Source of the DNA: Scalesia atractyloides
Lineage: Eukaryota; Streptophyta; Magnoliopsida; Asterales; Asteraceae
Direction of reading: 5' to 3'
DNA length: 64,000 nt
Assembly: GCA_947069175.1 (NCBI GenBank)
Contig: CAMTDV010000003.1
Span: 46,277,194-46,341,193, forward strand
Positions 44,711 through 56,413 of the stretch are shown in pieces. The first letter of the stretch is position 1; every line of letters begins with the position of its first letter. The position numbers and the translations under genes were made by a program. The notes beneath the pieces are model-generated. The model did not search any database. It saw nothing but the letters and a program-made list of their open reading frames with translations, and was not told the origin of the DNA.

Positions 44711-47556
44711 TAGACTACAAAATCATCACAACCTTCAGGAAGAGTGAGGATTGGTGCATCACAAAGTTTTCGCTTGAGAGTTTGAAAAGCTTCTTCTTGC
44801 TTGGGCCCCCATACAAATGGTTTCCCTTTATGGGTTAAAGCCGTGAGTGGCACCGCAATGCGAGAGAAGTTTGAAATGAATCGACGATAGTAACCAGCAA
44901 GTCCAAGAAAAGACCTTACTTCAGTTGGCGTACGTGGAGCTTGCCATTCCTGAACTGCTTTGATCTTTGATGGGTCCACATGTATTCCTTTGTCATTGAC
45001 TACATGCCCGAGAAATTGCACCTCTTTTAACCAGAATTCACATTTAGAGAACTTGGCATAAAGCTTTTCCTTTTCTAGAAGTGCAAGAACAAGTCGCAGA
45101 TGACGCTCATGATCAGCTTTGGATTTTGAATAGATAAGAATATCGTCAATGAACACAATAACAAATCGATCAAGGTAAGGTTTGCAGACTCTATTCATTA
45201 GGTCCATGAAAATAGCTGGTGCGTTGGTTAATCCAAACGGCATAACCATGAATTCATAGTGACCATATCGAGTTCGAAAAGCAGTTTTAGGGATGTCTTC
45301 TTCATGCACTCTAAGCTGATGATAGCCAGATCGAAGGTCAATTTTCGAAAAGCAACTGGCACCTTGTAGTTGGTCAAGAAGGTCATCTATACGAGGTAAA
45401 GGATATCGATTTTTGATAGTTAACTTGTTGAGCTCTCTGTAATCGATGCACATGCGAAAAGATCCATCCTTCTTCTTTACAAAAAGTACAGGTGCACCCC
45501 AAGGCGATGAGCTGGGGCGTATAAATCCCTTGTCAGTCAACTCTTGCAATTGACTGGCTAGCTCTTGCATTTCAGAGGGGGCTAACCTATATGGAGATTT
45601 TGCCACTGGTGTAGCACCAGGTATAAGATCGATACGAAATTCGACATCTCTGATTGGAGGAAGTCCTGAAATGTCGTCAGGAAAAACTTGTGGAAAATCT
45701 TTTACAACAGGAATATCTTCAAGTTTCTTTTCTGCGGTTCCCTTCTTGATGATATGGGCTAAAAACGCGACATAATTCTTGCGAAGGTATTTTTGAGCTT
45801 GAAGGCAAGACATTAAGTTGAGTCCTTTCGCCGAGGTTTCTCCAATAATTCGAAGAGTCTGACCGTTTGAAAGAGGAATACGAATAAATTTCTCACGACA
45901 TACAACTTCCGCATTATGCTGACTGAGCCAATCCATTCCGACTATGATATCGAAACTTCCCAGCTTCATAGGAATAAGATCGACTGAGAAATCGTGGTCG
46001 TTTAGGGTGAGCGTACAGTTGCGTAAAATAGAGTCTAACGAAACTGGTTTTCCATCTGCAACTTCCACTGTTATGGATTCCGCGAGCTTATCTCGATTTT
46101 TACTTAAGATAGGTTCAAACTCTAATGACACGAAACTTCTATCCGCACCAGTATCAAATAACATAGAGGCATATCTACCATTTATAAGAAACGTACCGTT
46201 GACCACATTGCCGTCAACTCTGGCCTGGTTTGCGTTAATATTGAAAGCCCTTCCCCTAGCAGGTGGAGGAGCTTGGTTCGCTTGATTCACAGGATTGGCT
46301 TGGGCCTGAGCATGAATAATATTAACCAGTCTTGGACATGTGTTCCTGAAATGACTTGGATCTCCACAATTGAAACATGCCCGCATAGGTTGGCCCATAG
46401 GGTAGTTGGGTTGATAGTATGTTTGGACTAAATGTTGAGTGGGTGGGAATGGTTGTTGTTGTTGGGCTTGACCCATAAATTGTTGGTGGGTTTGGGTTAT
46501 AGGTTGATGGCGGTTTGTTCGTTGAGGCACGCGGCAGTGTTGAACAGTGTGTCCAGCGCGACCGCAGCTGGTACAGTATTGGCAAGGGTAGTCAGGGGAG
46601 TGGTGATACTGACAACGGTTACATTTTGGTAGTGGTCCTGTGTATGGTCTTTTGTATGGCGCGGGTGGAGGAGTGGCTTGAGTGATGGGTGCAGCAGGAA
46701 CAGGGGTGTTGGTGTGGGTGACTGGAAAGTTCCTGATGTTACGCTTCCTCTTGTTAGCAAATTTAGAGGAAGGAGTGTGGTGGTTTGAGGTTTGTCCCTC
46801 AGCAGGGGTTTTCTTCTTTTCTTCCTTGAACTTCCCATTGCGAATTCGGTTTTCGGTCAGTTCTGTTGCCAACTCCATGGCAGCTTCGAGTGTTACCGGT
46901 GAAACGCTGAGGACCGAATCTTGCATTTTCGAGGGAAGTCCTCGAATGTAATGTTCGATCAGACGGTAGGTTGGAGTGAATAAGTTTGGTACCATCTGGT
47001 TCAACTCCAAGAACCTTTTGTTGTAAGTAGAGTGATCACCATCTTTTTGCTTCAGGGCATGAAATTCATCTTCCAATTTCTTAATTTCACTCCTAGGACA
47101 GAATCGCCTAGTCATGATTTCCCTTAACTCCTCCCAAGTTAAGGCCATCGCATCTTCTGTTCCCCTCTTTCCTTTCTCCGTATTCCACCAAGTGAGAGCT
47201 ACACCAAGTAGTCTCCCGGTGGCATAACGAACTTTGCGATCCTCAGGACAATCGCAGTTTAAGAAAACGTTTTCCATCTCCTCGAACCAATGTAGGAGAG
47301 CAGTGACTCCCTCAGTCCCTTCGAATTTTGGGGGATCGCAAGACTTAAAATGTTTGTAGGAGCATTTGATGGTAGGAGGGTCGTTGATGATCTGGTCCTG
47401 TTGTTGAGGAGGGTTAGTAGGATTTGCAGCAAGGGCTTGTTGTACTTGTACTACGATGTCAGGTAATATCGTGGCCATTTGGTTGGCGATATGAGTGGCC
47501 AAACGTTCCTGAGACTTTTCCGATTTCCTACTCCTTCGATGCGGTCTAGACGCCAT
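44686..47556 (-). CDS. Tekay gag, protease and reverse transcriptase, ends at a frameshift
   Basis: A 956-residue frame from an ATG about 0.8 kb inside the PBS. Gag spans residues 1-270 (FKSCDPPKFEGTEGV, TWWNTEKGK). Two CCHC knuckles lie at 328-341 (CTSCGRAGHTVQHC) and 394-407 (CFNCGDPSHFRNTC). The protease active site FDTGADRSF starts at 467. Reverse transcriptase spans about 630-890, with the catalytic FIDD at 802-805. The frame passes into RNase H and then goes off-frame at residue 950, just where the first catalytic Asp of RNase H should stand, and stops six residues later. One base appears to be missing. The 608-residue frame then continues. The break would stop production of RNase H and integrase unless shifting occurs. 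Confidence 0.95.
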   Translation of the reverse strand: MASRPHRRSRKSEKSQERLATHIANQMATILPDIVVQVQQALAANPTNPPQQQDQIINDPPTIKCSYKHFKSCDPPKFEGTEGVTALLHWFEEMENVFLNCDCPEDRKVRYATGRLLGVALTWWNTEKGKRGTEDAMALTWEELREIMTRRFCPRSEIKKLEDEFHALKQKDGDHSTYNKRFLELNQMVPNLFTPTYRLIEHYIRGLPSKMQDSVLSVSPVTLEAAMELATELTENRIRNGKFKEEKKKTPAEGQTSNHHTPSSKFANKRKRNIRNFPVTHTNTPVPAAPITQATPPPAPYKRPYTGPLPKCNRCQYHHSPDYPCQYCTSCGRAGHTVQHCRVPQRTNRHQPITQTHQQFMGQAQQQQPFPPTQHLVQTYYQPNYPMGQPMRACFNCGDPSHFRNTCPRLVNIIHAQAQANPVNQANQAPPPARGRAFNINANQARVDGNVVNGTFLINGRYASMLFDTGADRSFVSLEFEPILSKNRDKLAESITVEVADGKPVSLDSILRNCTLTLNDHDFSVDLIPMKLGSFDIIVGMDWLSQHNAEVVCREKFIRIPLSNGQTLRIIGETSAKGLNLMSCLQAQKYLRKNYVAFLAHIIKKGTAEKKLEDIPVVKDFPQVFPDDISGLPPIRDVEFRIDLIPGATPVAKSPYRLAPSEMQELASQLQELTDKGFIRPSSSPWGAPVLFVKKKDGSFRMCIDYRELNKLTIKNRYPLPRIDDLLDQLQGASCFSKIDLRSGYHQLRVHEEDIPKTAFRTRYGHYEFMVMPFGLTNAPAIFMDLMNRVCKPYLDRFVIVFIDDILIYSKSKADHERHLRLVLALLEKEKLYAKFSKCEFWLKEVQFLGHVVNDKGIHVDPSKIKAVQEWQAPRTPTEVRSFLGLAGYYRRFISNFSRIAVPLTALTHKGKPFVWGPKQEEAFQTLKRKLCDAPILTLPEGCDDFVVYCARQDKD

Positions 47557-48350
47557 CTACAGGATCATAAAATGAGAAGATTGTGAGTTTATGGTATCTT
47601 TTAGGTGTCATGTGTCTTTAAAAAAATGAAAATAACATAAATATCAATAATGCAACTACATCCGAAGGATGTCTTGGGTTCGCTCATGTTGGGCCTCAAA
47701 TGTCCCCCATACCTTCACCTATATAGTCATGTGGGCCCCCATGGCTATTGGCTTGGTAGGATTCACATTAGTATTGGCAATTTAACACTCGCATCCCCCG
47801 AATGCTAACCACAAAATATGCTCATGAGATGTTTGGTCGGAACGTGTCCAGGTGTAGACACAATGACAACTCAAAGTGGGATTAGCTCTCACGACGTTTG
47901 GTATAGCATGCTTTGGCCTAATAGGTATTTCGTACTCTCATCGTTAGTCCCCAGGTAGGCAAACTGGTCCTTTATTTTGGATTTATACGAATGCCAGCCT
48001 AGACAGGACGTTCCGACTACCGGTACTAGTACCCTTCCAGTTACTACATGCCCGTCATGAGAACTCACTTTGATGAGATTTGAAAACACGAAAATCATTG
48101 TAAAATCAATCATGATGTGGTGTGTGCTTGCATGGATGTGATATGTTATGATCATACGATTTCATGATAGGCATTGTTTGATAATACATACTTATGAACA
48201 TGCTTGAATAATATCAAATGTAACATTTAACATAAACATATAAACATCATGAAATTTGGCATATAACACACAAAATTCTTATAAGTTTCTAATCGACTAT
48301 AGTATAGGCTCTAAGGGTCTAATAACCTATCCTATATCCCTATAGTCATG
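47557..48350 (-). other. Leader of the Tekay element
   Basis: About 0.8 kb between PBS and gag start with no ORF worth naming. It holds a GGGCCCC/CATGGC-rich patch near 47690-47760. Confidence 0.7.
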
Positions 48351-48362
48351 GCTCTGATACCA
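48351..48362 (-). promoter_or_regulatory. Primer binding site of the Tekay element
   Basis: The minus strand reads TGGTATCAGAGC (initiator Met tRNA type), three bases inside the 5' LTR end. Confidence 0.93.
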
Positions 48363-49629
48363 ATCTGTCACACCCCGACCCGCAGCGGAAATAAGAGTCG
48401 GGGCATAATTGGGTTATCACCAAAGCACATGACATTTACTATTATGTTCCATTATTAAATGAAGTCAAAGTTACATTTCTCAAACGTTCAAACATGTTCA
48501 TTCATTACAAAGGAAAATAACCAAACATAATAATCCAAATACTAAATCGTTTTATTTCTTCTAATCCAGGTCCTACGTGTTCCTAGCTGCTGCTGGTTCA
48601 CCTGTATCATGTGTAAAATGGGAGGTTTTTGGGTCAACATAAGTTGGCGAGTGAACCTTATAGATAAACATTTAATAATGACTTTCTGGTTAGTTTATCA
48701 ATAAAATATTGTGCATAATCATAAAAGAGCATATGTATGAAATCAAGCAATGGCAACATCAGTTACAATTATAACATACATTAACAATCGATAGCATACA
48801 TGAACATACCAACATCATATGATAGTTAACATAAATGAACTGTGAGATCGAGGCTCAATCAAAAGGAGCCGATCGTATTGCATGAACTGAAAATGTAAAT
48901 TGAACTGTGCGCTCAAGGCTCAATCAAACGGAGCCGAGCGTATTGCATGAACTGAAAATGTAAATTGAACTGTGCACTCAAGGCTCAATCAAACGGAGCC
49001 GAGCGTATTGCATGTATTGAAATGTAAATAAAATGACCGATCAAGGCTCAATCAAACGGAGCCGATCGTGCGGGCACGCCCTGATCAACCGCATAATAAA
49101 ATGGGGATCAAACTCAACCTCGAGGGATGGGGAGCTACGGCCTCAGCAATTGCATGTACTGAAATAATAATTTGCAAACAATAATAACTACTTATCAGCA
49201 ACAACTAACACACATGTCATGATATGATATATGCACAATAACTTAGTTATAATAAGTAAGTGAACAAGACACATGATACACCCCAAAAATGTGATTAAAA
49301 CGGGGAATTTGAAGGGTTCACTCACTTTGGGTGCGTTGGATTTGAGTTGGTGAGATGCGCACGATTTAGACGAAGCGAGTCAACGAGGAATCACTGACCT
49401 AAATAATAATGGGAAAAATATATTAAATGGATGGATTTTATTAAAGATTTTAATGGGATTTTTAGATATATTTTTGTGAGTTTATGGCTATTTTCTATCC
49501 TTAAAAATGTTATTTTTAAGTATTTTTAATTGATTTTTAATTTAAATTAAACAAGTAAATATTTTTTTAAAAAAAATAAATTTTTTTTTTTACTGTTTGA
49601 CCGTTGACCGTTGACCGGTTCGGTCAGCG

Positions 49630-50060
49630 GTAATACTTGCGCCGAGCGGGATTCGAACCGGTGACCTTCCGTTCACGCGCACGTAGCTCTACCAACTGAG
49701 CTACGTGACTAACCCGTTAGAAATCCAGTTTTTTATTATATTTATACACTTATTCGAATTTACCGAAAACCTTTATTTTGCAAAATGTTTTAATCTCATT
49801 GAACCGGTGTTTGTGACGGGACTCGATCGCGCGACGTGTAGTTTGTTTTGCACACAGTCCACCGCTGGACTGTGTGTCTAACCCGGTTATATTCTTGATT
49901 TATATTATACTTAACAACTACTCGTTTCAACCCGGTTAGTTTATGAATAAAAAGGAATGTTTATTACGCAGAGTGTGTAGTAAGGATCGAACTCGGGACT
50001 CGTATATAAACTTTGCACACAGTCCACCGCTGGACTGTGTGTCTAACCCGTTAAATATCC
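49630..50060 (-). other. tRNA-like module cluster 1-3, right LTR
   Basis: B boxes at 49649-49659, 49819-49829 (degenerate) and 49984-49994 (one base short), with the extended hairpins following each. All modules are preserved exactly or almost so relative to the left LTR. Confidence 0.55.
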
Positions 50061-50898
50061 GAATTATAATTACTCTTATATTCTGAAACAAGTTCATCTT
50101 CTTCATCGGATTAAACTGTCAGCGTATTTCAACTGGTTAAGATTGATTCCGCGACTTTCAAAGATCTTAAACACTAATAGTAATTCAATAGTAAAGAATG
50201 GAAAGAGTTTAAAGACTAGGATTTACCGTTTGAAGATAAACACAGAAATCCGGCGAAAGTTTTGTCGGTACAGAAATTGAGCTCCGACTGTGGAAACAAT
50301 TTACAGTGTGGGTCGATTATTTACAGAATTAAATCATCTAAACAAGGTTTAAATGAAGTGTAGGATGTCTTACCCCTTTCACAGTGAAACTTCGGCAATT
50401 TCAGGAACTTTCCGGCGAAAATGGGATTTCCGATAAATGTTGACTAAGATTGGTTCTGATGATGGAATTGTGTTAGAGATTGACTAATCACATGATTTAA
50501 ACAAAAAGAGTTGAGGAATTTACCGTGAAAATGCAAGTCCCGATTTTCCGGTGAGTTGCAGAAATTTTCCGGCGATCAAATTTAGAAGGTTTTACGGCTC
50601 AGAGTCTTGACGAAAATGAAATTGAGTGTTGATGTGGTAGTTATGAAACGCGCAAATGATCAGGACTTGGATTAAATCAGAGATTGGTACATTTTCGGTT
50701 ACAAATACCGAAAGTGATGAGATCTTTAAGTTTCAATCAATTAGGACTTATTTAGAAACCGATATTCTGAGCTAGTCAAACGAAGTCGAAAAGATTCAGC
50801 GTTCAATTTGCCGATTTCCGTTATTCAGATATCACTATCCGTTAATTCGTGTTTGCGTATAAAACTCAATTGTTTTCCTAATGTCAACAGAAAACAAT

Positions 50899-50984
50899 TG
50901 GTGGCGGAGTGGTTTGGAGACGGAAAGATAAGTCGTTGTAGGCAGTTGACCCGGGTTCGAGTCCGGTCAGCTCCAAATATTTTT
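50899..50984 (+). other. tRNA-like module 4, right LTR
   Basis: A box at 50902-50912, B box GGTTCGAGTCC at 50954-50964, then a T-run. Same sequence as the left LTR copy. Confidence 0.5.
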
Positions 50985-51407
50985 TATTATTTTATTTTAA
51001 CTTTTTATCAAATATAATTTTTATAGTTTAGTTTATATATTAATTATGTAACATTTAAACTCAAAATACTCATAAATACTTAATGTCATTTCATAACTTG
51101 GTATTTGATTACAAAACGGAGCGGGTTTTGGAGACCCGATTTATACAAATGTTACAACAACCACTCCTGGACAACCGTTGCTGAGTATAACATCAGTGGG
51201 TTTGCGATAGAAGTATGGTTGGTGTGTTAGTAGTGGTTTGTCATCAGTGGTTTCTAATCAATGGATGCGACTGACGTGTTGCAGATTTAACAGATAAAGC
51301 TAAACAAGCAGTAACTTAATGATAGGACGTGCCATCTTTATTACTGAACAAACAGTAACGTATAGAAAATTCCCGACCAAACTACGCGCCAAAAACATCT
51401 TATATAA

Positions 51408-51945
51408 ACCACCTCAGGCCCTTCTATTGATTACACCAAAAGAAAACGCCATAACTTACTAAATACCATATGGCAAACCTCGTTTCTTGGAGATTCAGTA
51501 TTGTTCTCCTTGAAGTTTTGTTGAATGGATTCTTAGGTGAGAGGGATAACTCAATAAGATTTTGCTGAATGAGATGGACATATCTTCAAGAAAAAGTCAC
51601 TGATGACAGTGGTTGTCATTTTGTGTGCTTTGTCTCCAAGATCACACCCAAATATTAGCATCCACAAGCACGACATCGATCTATGTCTCCAACATCCACA
51701 AAACCACTTCAACGGTCAACAACAAAAGATCGCACCAAAAACTAAAACGCCATATTTCAACTGTGTAGGGTGCCCTGCACCTATCCAAGGAATTCAAAGG
51801 TTCAGGGGACAAAAACTTCATGAATAAGATATTGATGGCAGTGAAGATTTGGATGACAAATTGGATTAGCATTTTTTATTTTTTTCTGTATCTTTTTTAG
51901 TGTCATTTTCTATGGTTTGTTATCTAATTTTCAATTAATAAAATA
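51408..51945 (+). other. Possible small gene or captured fragment: TATA, ATG, poly-A signal
   Basis: The plus strand shows TTATATAAA at 51410-51418, an ATG at 51470 opening a 32-codon frame that starts MANLVSWRFSIVLLEVLLNG (hydrophobic, signal-like), a possible splice donor GGTGAG at 51536, and AATAAA-like signals near 51936. The following plus-strand frames (51603-51827) read no known domain. It may be a host gene piece captured by the Helitron or chance. I cannot name a product. Confidence 0.25.
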
Positions 51946-52019
51946 CATTATTTCTCTAATTACTTATAAAATGCCAAAATGCCACAAACGCCAAACACCA
52001 AAACTATAATAAAGTCACT

Positions 52020-52360
52020 GGAGGGGTATGGTCCCAAAAACTGTGCGCCTGCGCAAGGTACCATACCCTCATAATGACAGTCACTGGAATAACCTTGCGC
52101 GCTATGCGCAACGGTGCACCAAACTTGAAACAGGTTGCCTAACAAACCCTGCGCACACTACGCAACGACAAGTTAAACCTGGAAGCGCAGGCCCTTTGAC
52201 CCTGCGCTGATAGAATAACCTTGCGCGCAATGCGCAACGGTAAGCCATTCTTGAAACCAGCAGGTTGCCTAACAAACCTTGCGCACATTGCGCAACGGCA
52301 AGTTAAACCTGGAAGCGCATTCCCCTTGACCCCTGCGCTGATAAAATAACCTTGTGCTCG
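52020..52360. repeat. GC-rich tandem repeat, about 2.5 units of 124-132 bp
   Basis: AATAACCTTGCGCGC recurs at about 52089 and 52213, with a diverged start near 52345. Each unit has palindromic words such as TTGCGCGCAATGCGCAA, plus AAGTTAAACCTGGAAGCGCA. It stands directly after the point where the PIF1 helicase reading ends. Confidence 0.85.
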
Positions 52361-52374
52361 AGTGCCACGTTTAA

Positions 52375-53108
52375 TAACCGGCAACACCTGTCTGAAGTCA
52401 CCTCCCATAACCATTATCTTCCCACCAAATGGGAGACTAACACCTATGATGTCCTACAGTGTACGATCAACTGCCTCTATCGCCTGTCTGCTTAGCCATC
52501 GACGCTTCATCCCATATGATTATTTTGGCAGACCGGATTATTTAGCGGCCCCACTCTATTTTTTGATACTGCACATTGAATTATTTTCAAGATTAATAGG
52601 AATCTTGAATCTCGAGTGAGCCGTTCTACCTCCTGGCATATTATTAGCCGCAGCACCTGATGAAGCTGTTGCTAGCAATAAGACCACGTGACCGAATTTC
52701 AGCAAGCAAGGCATTGTACAAAAATGTTTTTCCAGTTCCACCCGGACCATCAATAAAGAAGACTTGTAGAAGATCATTATCAACATGCATCATGATCTCA
52801 TTAAACACGTTTTTTTGGTCCGGATTAAGTTTATCTTTAGCACTCAAGTGTTGAGGTTCCAAAACAATCCTATACTCTTCTTGTAACTCACGATAACCTA
52901 CATCCTGTAAGTTAACATAATCTGTTATCTTAGGAAGGTCGAATTCATTGATATTTTTACCCATGGATTGTAGAAAGACACTAATTTCGGTAAGAACCAT
53001 ATTCTGAACTCGTTCGATACTTTGAGAGTGTAACCGATGATCTTCAGAAAGTGAATCAAAGTGATCATTCCATAACTTTCGAATTTCTCCAGGTTGGCAA
53101 AAAATCAT
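52375..53108 (-). pseudogene. Helitron PIF1-type helicase, N-terminal half, frameshifted
   Basis: The helicase unwinds DNA during rolling-circle transposition. Piece 53108-52644 holds LNPDQKNVFNEIM (Q-motif-like) and the Walker A site GPGGTGKT at residues 121-128. The reading then shifts frame: 52786-52556 gives TASSGAAANNMPGGRTAHSR, the usual next block. Minus-strand reading near 52510-52375 gives the Walker B surroundings, an EAVDRTL helix and then GGDFRQVLPV. After IKRGTRAQ the homology ends in the GC-rich tandem repeat, so the C-terminal half (motifs IV-VI) is missing. Confidence 0.88.
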
Positions 53109-54003
53109 TATGGTCGCAAATAATCTTCTAAGAGCATTGGGAAACTAGAATATAGAGGCTTCTTCGAGACATTGTGATAGATATTCATCATCTTCTATTA
53201 AGCCTAACTCAAGAGCTACTTTTCGAAGGTCTCACACCCCTTTGACCATTAATCATGCAAAGATGTTCAAAAGTAGGCCCTTTGACATTTGACAAAAGCA
53301 GGCGTAAGTAGTACCTTTCTCCTTCGGCTGGATTAGCGGAAATGATACGACCTCTCTGTTTTTACCCATATGAAGATTCCAACGGCGTATGCTTCCATTC
53401 ACGTGAAGTGTTTTGGAAAATCTTTGTACAAATATACCCTTGTTGTTTCATCAATTCTATTTTTCTCAAAAATGTTGTTAGCATGGTTCTCTTATCTATT
53501 TCCCTATCAACAATATTAGACATTATCTCATCATCTCTAAATCTAACCATCTGATTATTTGGTAGATAAAGTTGTAAGGCTAGAATAGAAGGAAAGATTT
53601 GAGAAAGAGAGAAGGAAAAAATGCGCCACATAGCCTCTGGGGCGATATGTAGCGTGCATCCTGAAATCTATTTATCTCATTAATAAGAACCCCTTGCTCA
53701 CTTTGATCGACTTGGATATCTTGTTTGTCATGTCCTTTATAAACATATTTGAAAGATATTTCATAGATTTTATACTTGAGCAAACTTCAACATTGATGTG
53801 GCAGTTAAACATCATCAAAAGCCTCAGGTTATATGGGACCACCCATCTATTATCAAGTGTTTTTCCTCGTACGTCCACTTCTATTCCGGAGTCTCTCCTT
53901 CGATACAACGGATATGCATCTTCTCCTTGTGTTGTCTCTTCACTAAATTGTCTAGGATAGTGAAAACGACAAATTTTAGGGCCACCCTGCCTACAAGGAC
54001 TGC
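53109..54003 (-). pseudogene. Helitron region between Rep core and helicase
   Basis: Overlapping minus-strand frames give the conserved Helitron linker: RRRDSGIEVDVRGKTLDNRW with VVPYNLRLLM and CHINVEVCSSIKSMKYL (53908 onwards), then FKYVYKGHDKQ and INEINRFQDARYISP (53783-53580), then MWRIFSFSLSQIFPSILALQ (53631-53362), then NPAEGERYYLRLLLSNVKGP (near 53330-53260). The Tyr residues of KYL and KYVYKG mark the second part of the rolling-circle nuclease. Several frameshifts and stops are present. Confidence 0.87.
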
Positions 54004-54382
54004 TTAATCGTAAACTGCCGCAAGGGCCGTGATCATGTGCTTCACAACAATCTCATGCAATTTGGGATGTCTTAGTTTGTTAGGAATCTCAGCACACACA
54101 ACCTTATCATAATGGTCCGCGTTATTGTTTTTGTGTTGCGGGTACATGATAAGGAGAAAATGTGCGTGCGGCAAACCACACTTTTGAAATTCGATGACAT
54201 AAACACATGCCTTAACTTCCCAGAGGATATGTTTCTTGAAGAGTTGTTCCTTAAGATCTTCTAATTTAGCCCGAAACACTCTTGAAACAAGGTCCGGACA
54301 ATCTTGTGCGGTTTGACCAACATGTAAATTATCACATATCTCAGGCCACTTAGGATTACACGTCATTGTAAGGAATATATCA
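54004..54382 (-). pseudogene. Helitron Rep (HUH nuclease) core, second part
   Basis: Reads DIFLTMTCNPKWPEI, then LKEQLFKKHILWEVKACVYV and CGLPHAHFLLIM, whose H-A-H is the metal-binding HUH site that supports DNA nicking. The frame continues to HEIVVKHMITALAA. The open frame extends right to 54540, but residues before DIFL are translated from the solo LTR and are not Helitron. Confidence 0.9.
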
Positions 54383-56413
54383 TGTAACGCCTCACTTTTT
54401 GTACTTTCCGTAATTTGAAAGTATAATCGTATTTCTATTGATGGAAACTTGTATTCATATTTCTTTTCCCAATTTTGTAATCCGAGGTTTGAATCGTAAT
54501 AAAAATTCATACTTGATATATATACATGTCTTACATGCATTTAATCGTTTAAATTGATAATTGTTATGCATGCAAAGACTCATACATTCACATTCGATAC
54601 TCAAATCATACTTATATGCGTTATACACTTAAAACATGCGAAAATGACAAGTTATAGCCTGTTATGAAAGATAAACTAAGTTCAAGGACTAAAAATGTCA
54701 AAAACCAAAGAAGCTTCTAGAAATGCACTCCTTGCGGCTCGTGACCGATCTCTTGGTACTCTCTTGGTAGAATATGGTTTCTAGCTCATGGATTGGTCCA
54801 TTTTGTGTTCTCTACATTAATTACACCCAACTAACAACCCCCCTAACCTCAACTATAAATACCCACCTCCTCCTCCTACTGTCATTTCACACCTCAAAGA
54901 CTTCTCTCTCTCTCTCTCTAAAGCACTCTCTCCATCTAAAAGTTCAAGACTTTCAAAGTGAGTTCTAACTCACCCTTACCTCCCTTCTTTGATCTTTCTT
55001 CTTAACACTTGAATCACCTCTAGGAATGTTTCCATAGATTTTCCAAGGAAAACCAACTTGGAACATCACCATATTTGAGGTCAAGTGTAAGAACTTTTCG
55101 TTATAATAGGGTTTTAACCCACAAGTGTTGTATCTTTCCAAGCTTGTTCTTGAAACAAGGCTTGAGTGGGTAGTGTGTGATTACTTGGAAGCCTTGGCTA
55201 TCCTACCTTCAATCCACCACCTCACTTGATGATTTTGAATATTTTTGCCTTTTACTTTTATGTTTAACTTATTCATGACCATCATTGTCGTCCTTGTGAC
55301 GACTTGTGCATTGGTGAACCATATGAAAGAGGTTAAAGGAAGGTTATCCTCCTACCTCCATGCATGACTTCTATGAACTTCCATGATAATTATGATTACC
55401 TATACTATATAATATATATACACTAACCGAACCCTTGATGATAATCGAATGATTGTCCATCATGGTACTAGGTTACATCACCTAAGTACTTAATTTCTTG
55501 TTATGATTCTAATGGGTATCCTAACCCATGAAAACACATCAACCCAAATGGGTATTGTAGTGTCAAGAATCTAGATGATTATTTTCTCGTATACATACTT
55601 TAGTGTATTTAAGTTCCTAATCCTCCATTATCGTTCAAATAGTTACCAACCTACGTTTTCCTCAAGTAGGATAACTTGGTGCTCCATCCTCTAAACTCCC
55701 CCAACACTTTACCGAAATACCAAGTGGAAGCTTGCAAAACCGTGAGTACACTCGAACACCCTTTTTACGCTTTACACCTTTGGGTGCAACATGGTAGTCT
55801 ATCAAAATACACGTAATCACACTTATACTTTTATGCAATCACACAAACAATCCATCATACATGCTATAGTTACATGATACACGATTTGTATACTTGGAAC
55901 ATTCTTATGTGATGCTATTTGTCATTAACTACGTACGAGCCTTCCCCTTAACATGTATAGCGTTATAGGAGTAACGTACCGCCCGTATTCTTGAGGTCAT
56001 GTTAAGTTTATTCTATTTTGCGGTGACACACGAGGATTGACTTATAGATCGCATCCATATTTACATAAATCTAGTATGCTAGCTTAACATGTGGATTCGT
56101 TTAAATCTTTTCATACTTATGCTATATCAAACTTGTGTACTCGTCAATACTTTCTGTTGAACTATACTTTTAACATGTTGCAAGTTAAGGATGTTGATCA
56201 TGACGAACTTAGTAGGGACGACATATAAACACATCTAGAATGTTAGGATTTATGTTGTTGAACTTATTGTATTTGACTTCCTTGTTGTAATTGACAATCT
56301 TGTTATGAAATGAAATTGGTTTGATTTAAATATTGTCGCAAATAATGTTATGATGCCTTGAGCAATCTATATCGTCTCACCCTGATGTTTCCACCACCGG
56401 TTGGGGTGTGACA
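54383..56413 (+). mobile_element. Solo LTR (2031 bp) inside the Helitron Rep domain
   Basis: Starts TGTAACGCC and ends GGTTGGGGTGTGACA, Ty3 long-LTR ends in plus orientation. It is flanked by the 5-bp target duplication TATCA (54378-54382 and 56414-56418). Removing the insert and one duplication copy leaves the Helitron reading in frame. A TATA box (CTATAAATACC) is at about 54854-54864, followed by a CT microsatellite (54905-54920). There is no internal coding region, so it is a product of LTR-LTR recombination. Confidence 0.92.

Larger units (their letters stand above)
40055..51156 (-). mobile_element. Tekay/Del-type Ty3 retrotransposon, complete ends
   Basis: 11.1 kb element with LTRs of 2795 and 2791 bp, a target duplication ACAAC at 40050-40054 and 51157-51161, PBS, polypurine tract, gag, protease, reverse transcriptase, RNase H, integrase and a chromodomain-like C-terminus. 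The integrase-last order is Ty3 (gypsy). Long LTRs and the RIPIVRVRWESKRGPEFTWE tail suggest the Tekay/Del lineage. The LTRs differ by only about five substitutions and a few short indels by eye, so insertion is recent, yet pol carries a frameshift. Confidence 0.95.
48366..51156 (-). repeat. 5' LTR of the Tekay element
   Basis: Nearly identical to the left LTR. Differences seen by eye include poly-A/T length near 49561, one or two short indels (near 49768 and 49976), and substitutions such as CCACCGC for CCACTGC and GAAACTTCGG for GAAACTCCGG. It carries the same 65-bp array and the same four tRNA-like modules. Confidence 0.95.

Noticed and set aside
45944..46951. Plus-strand ORFs within the Tekay gag-pol region
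   Set aside because: Antisense shadows of the long minus-strand gag-protease-RT frame.
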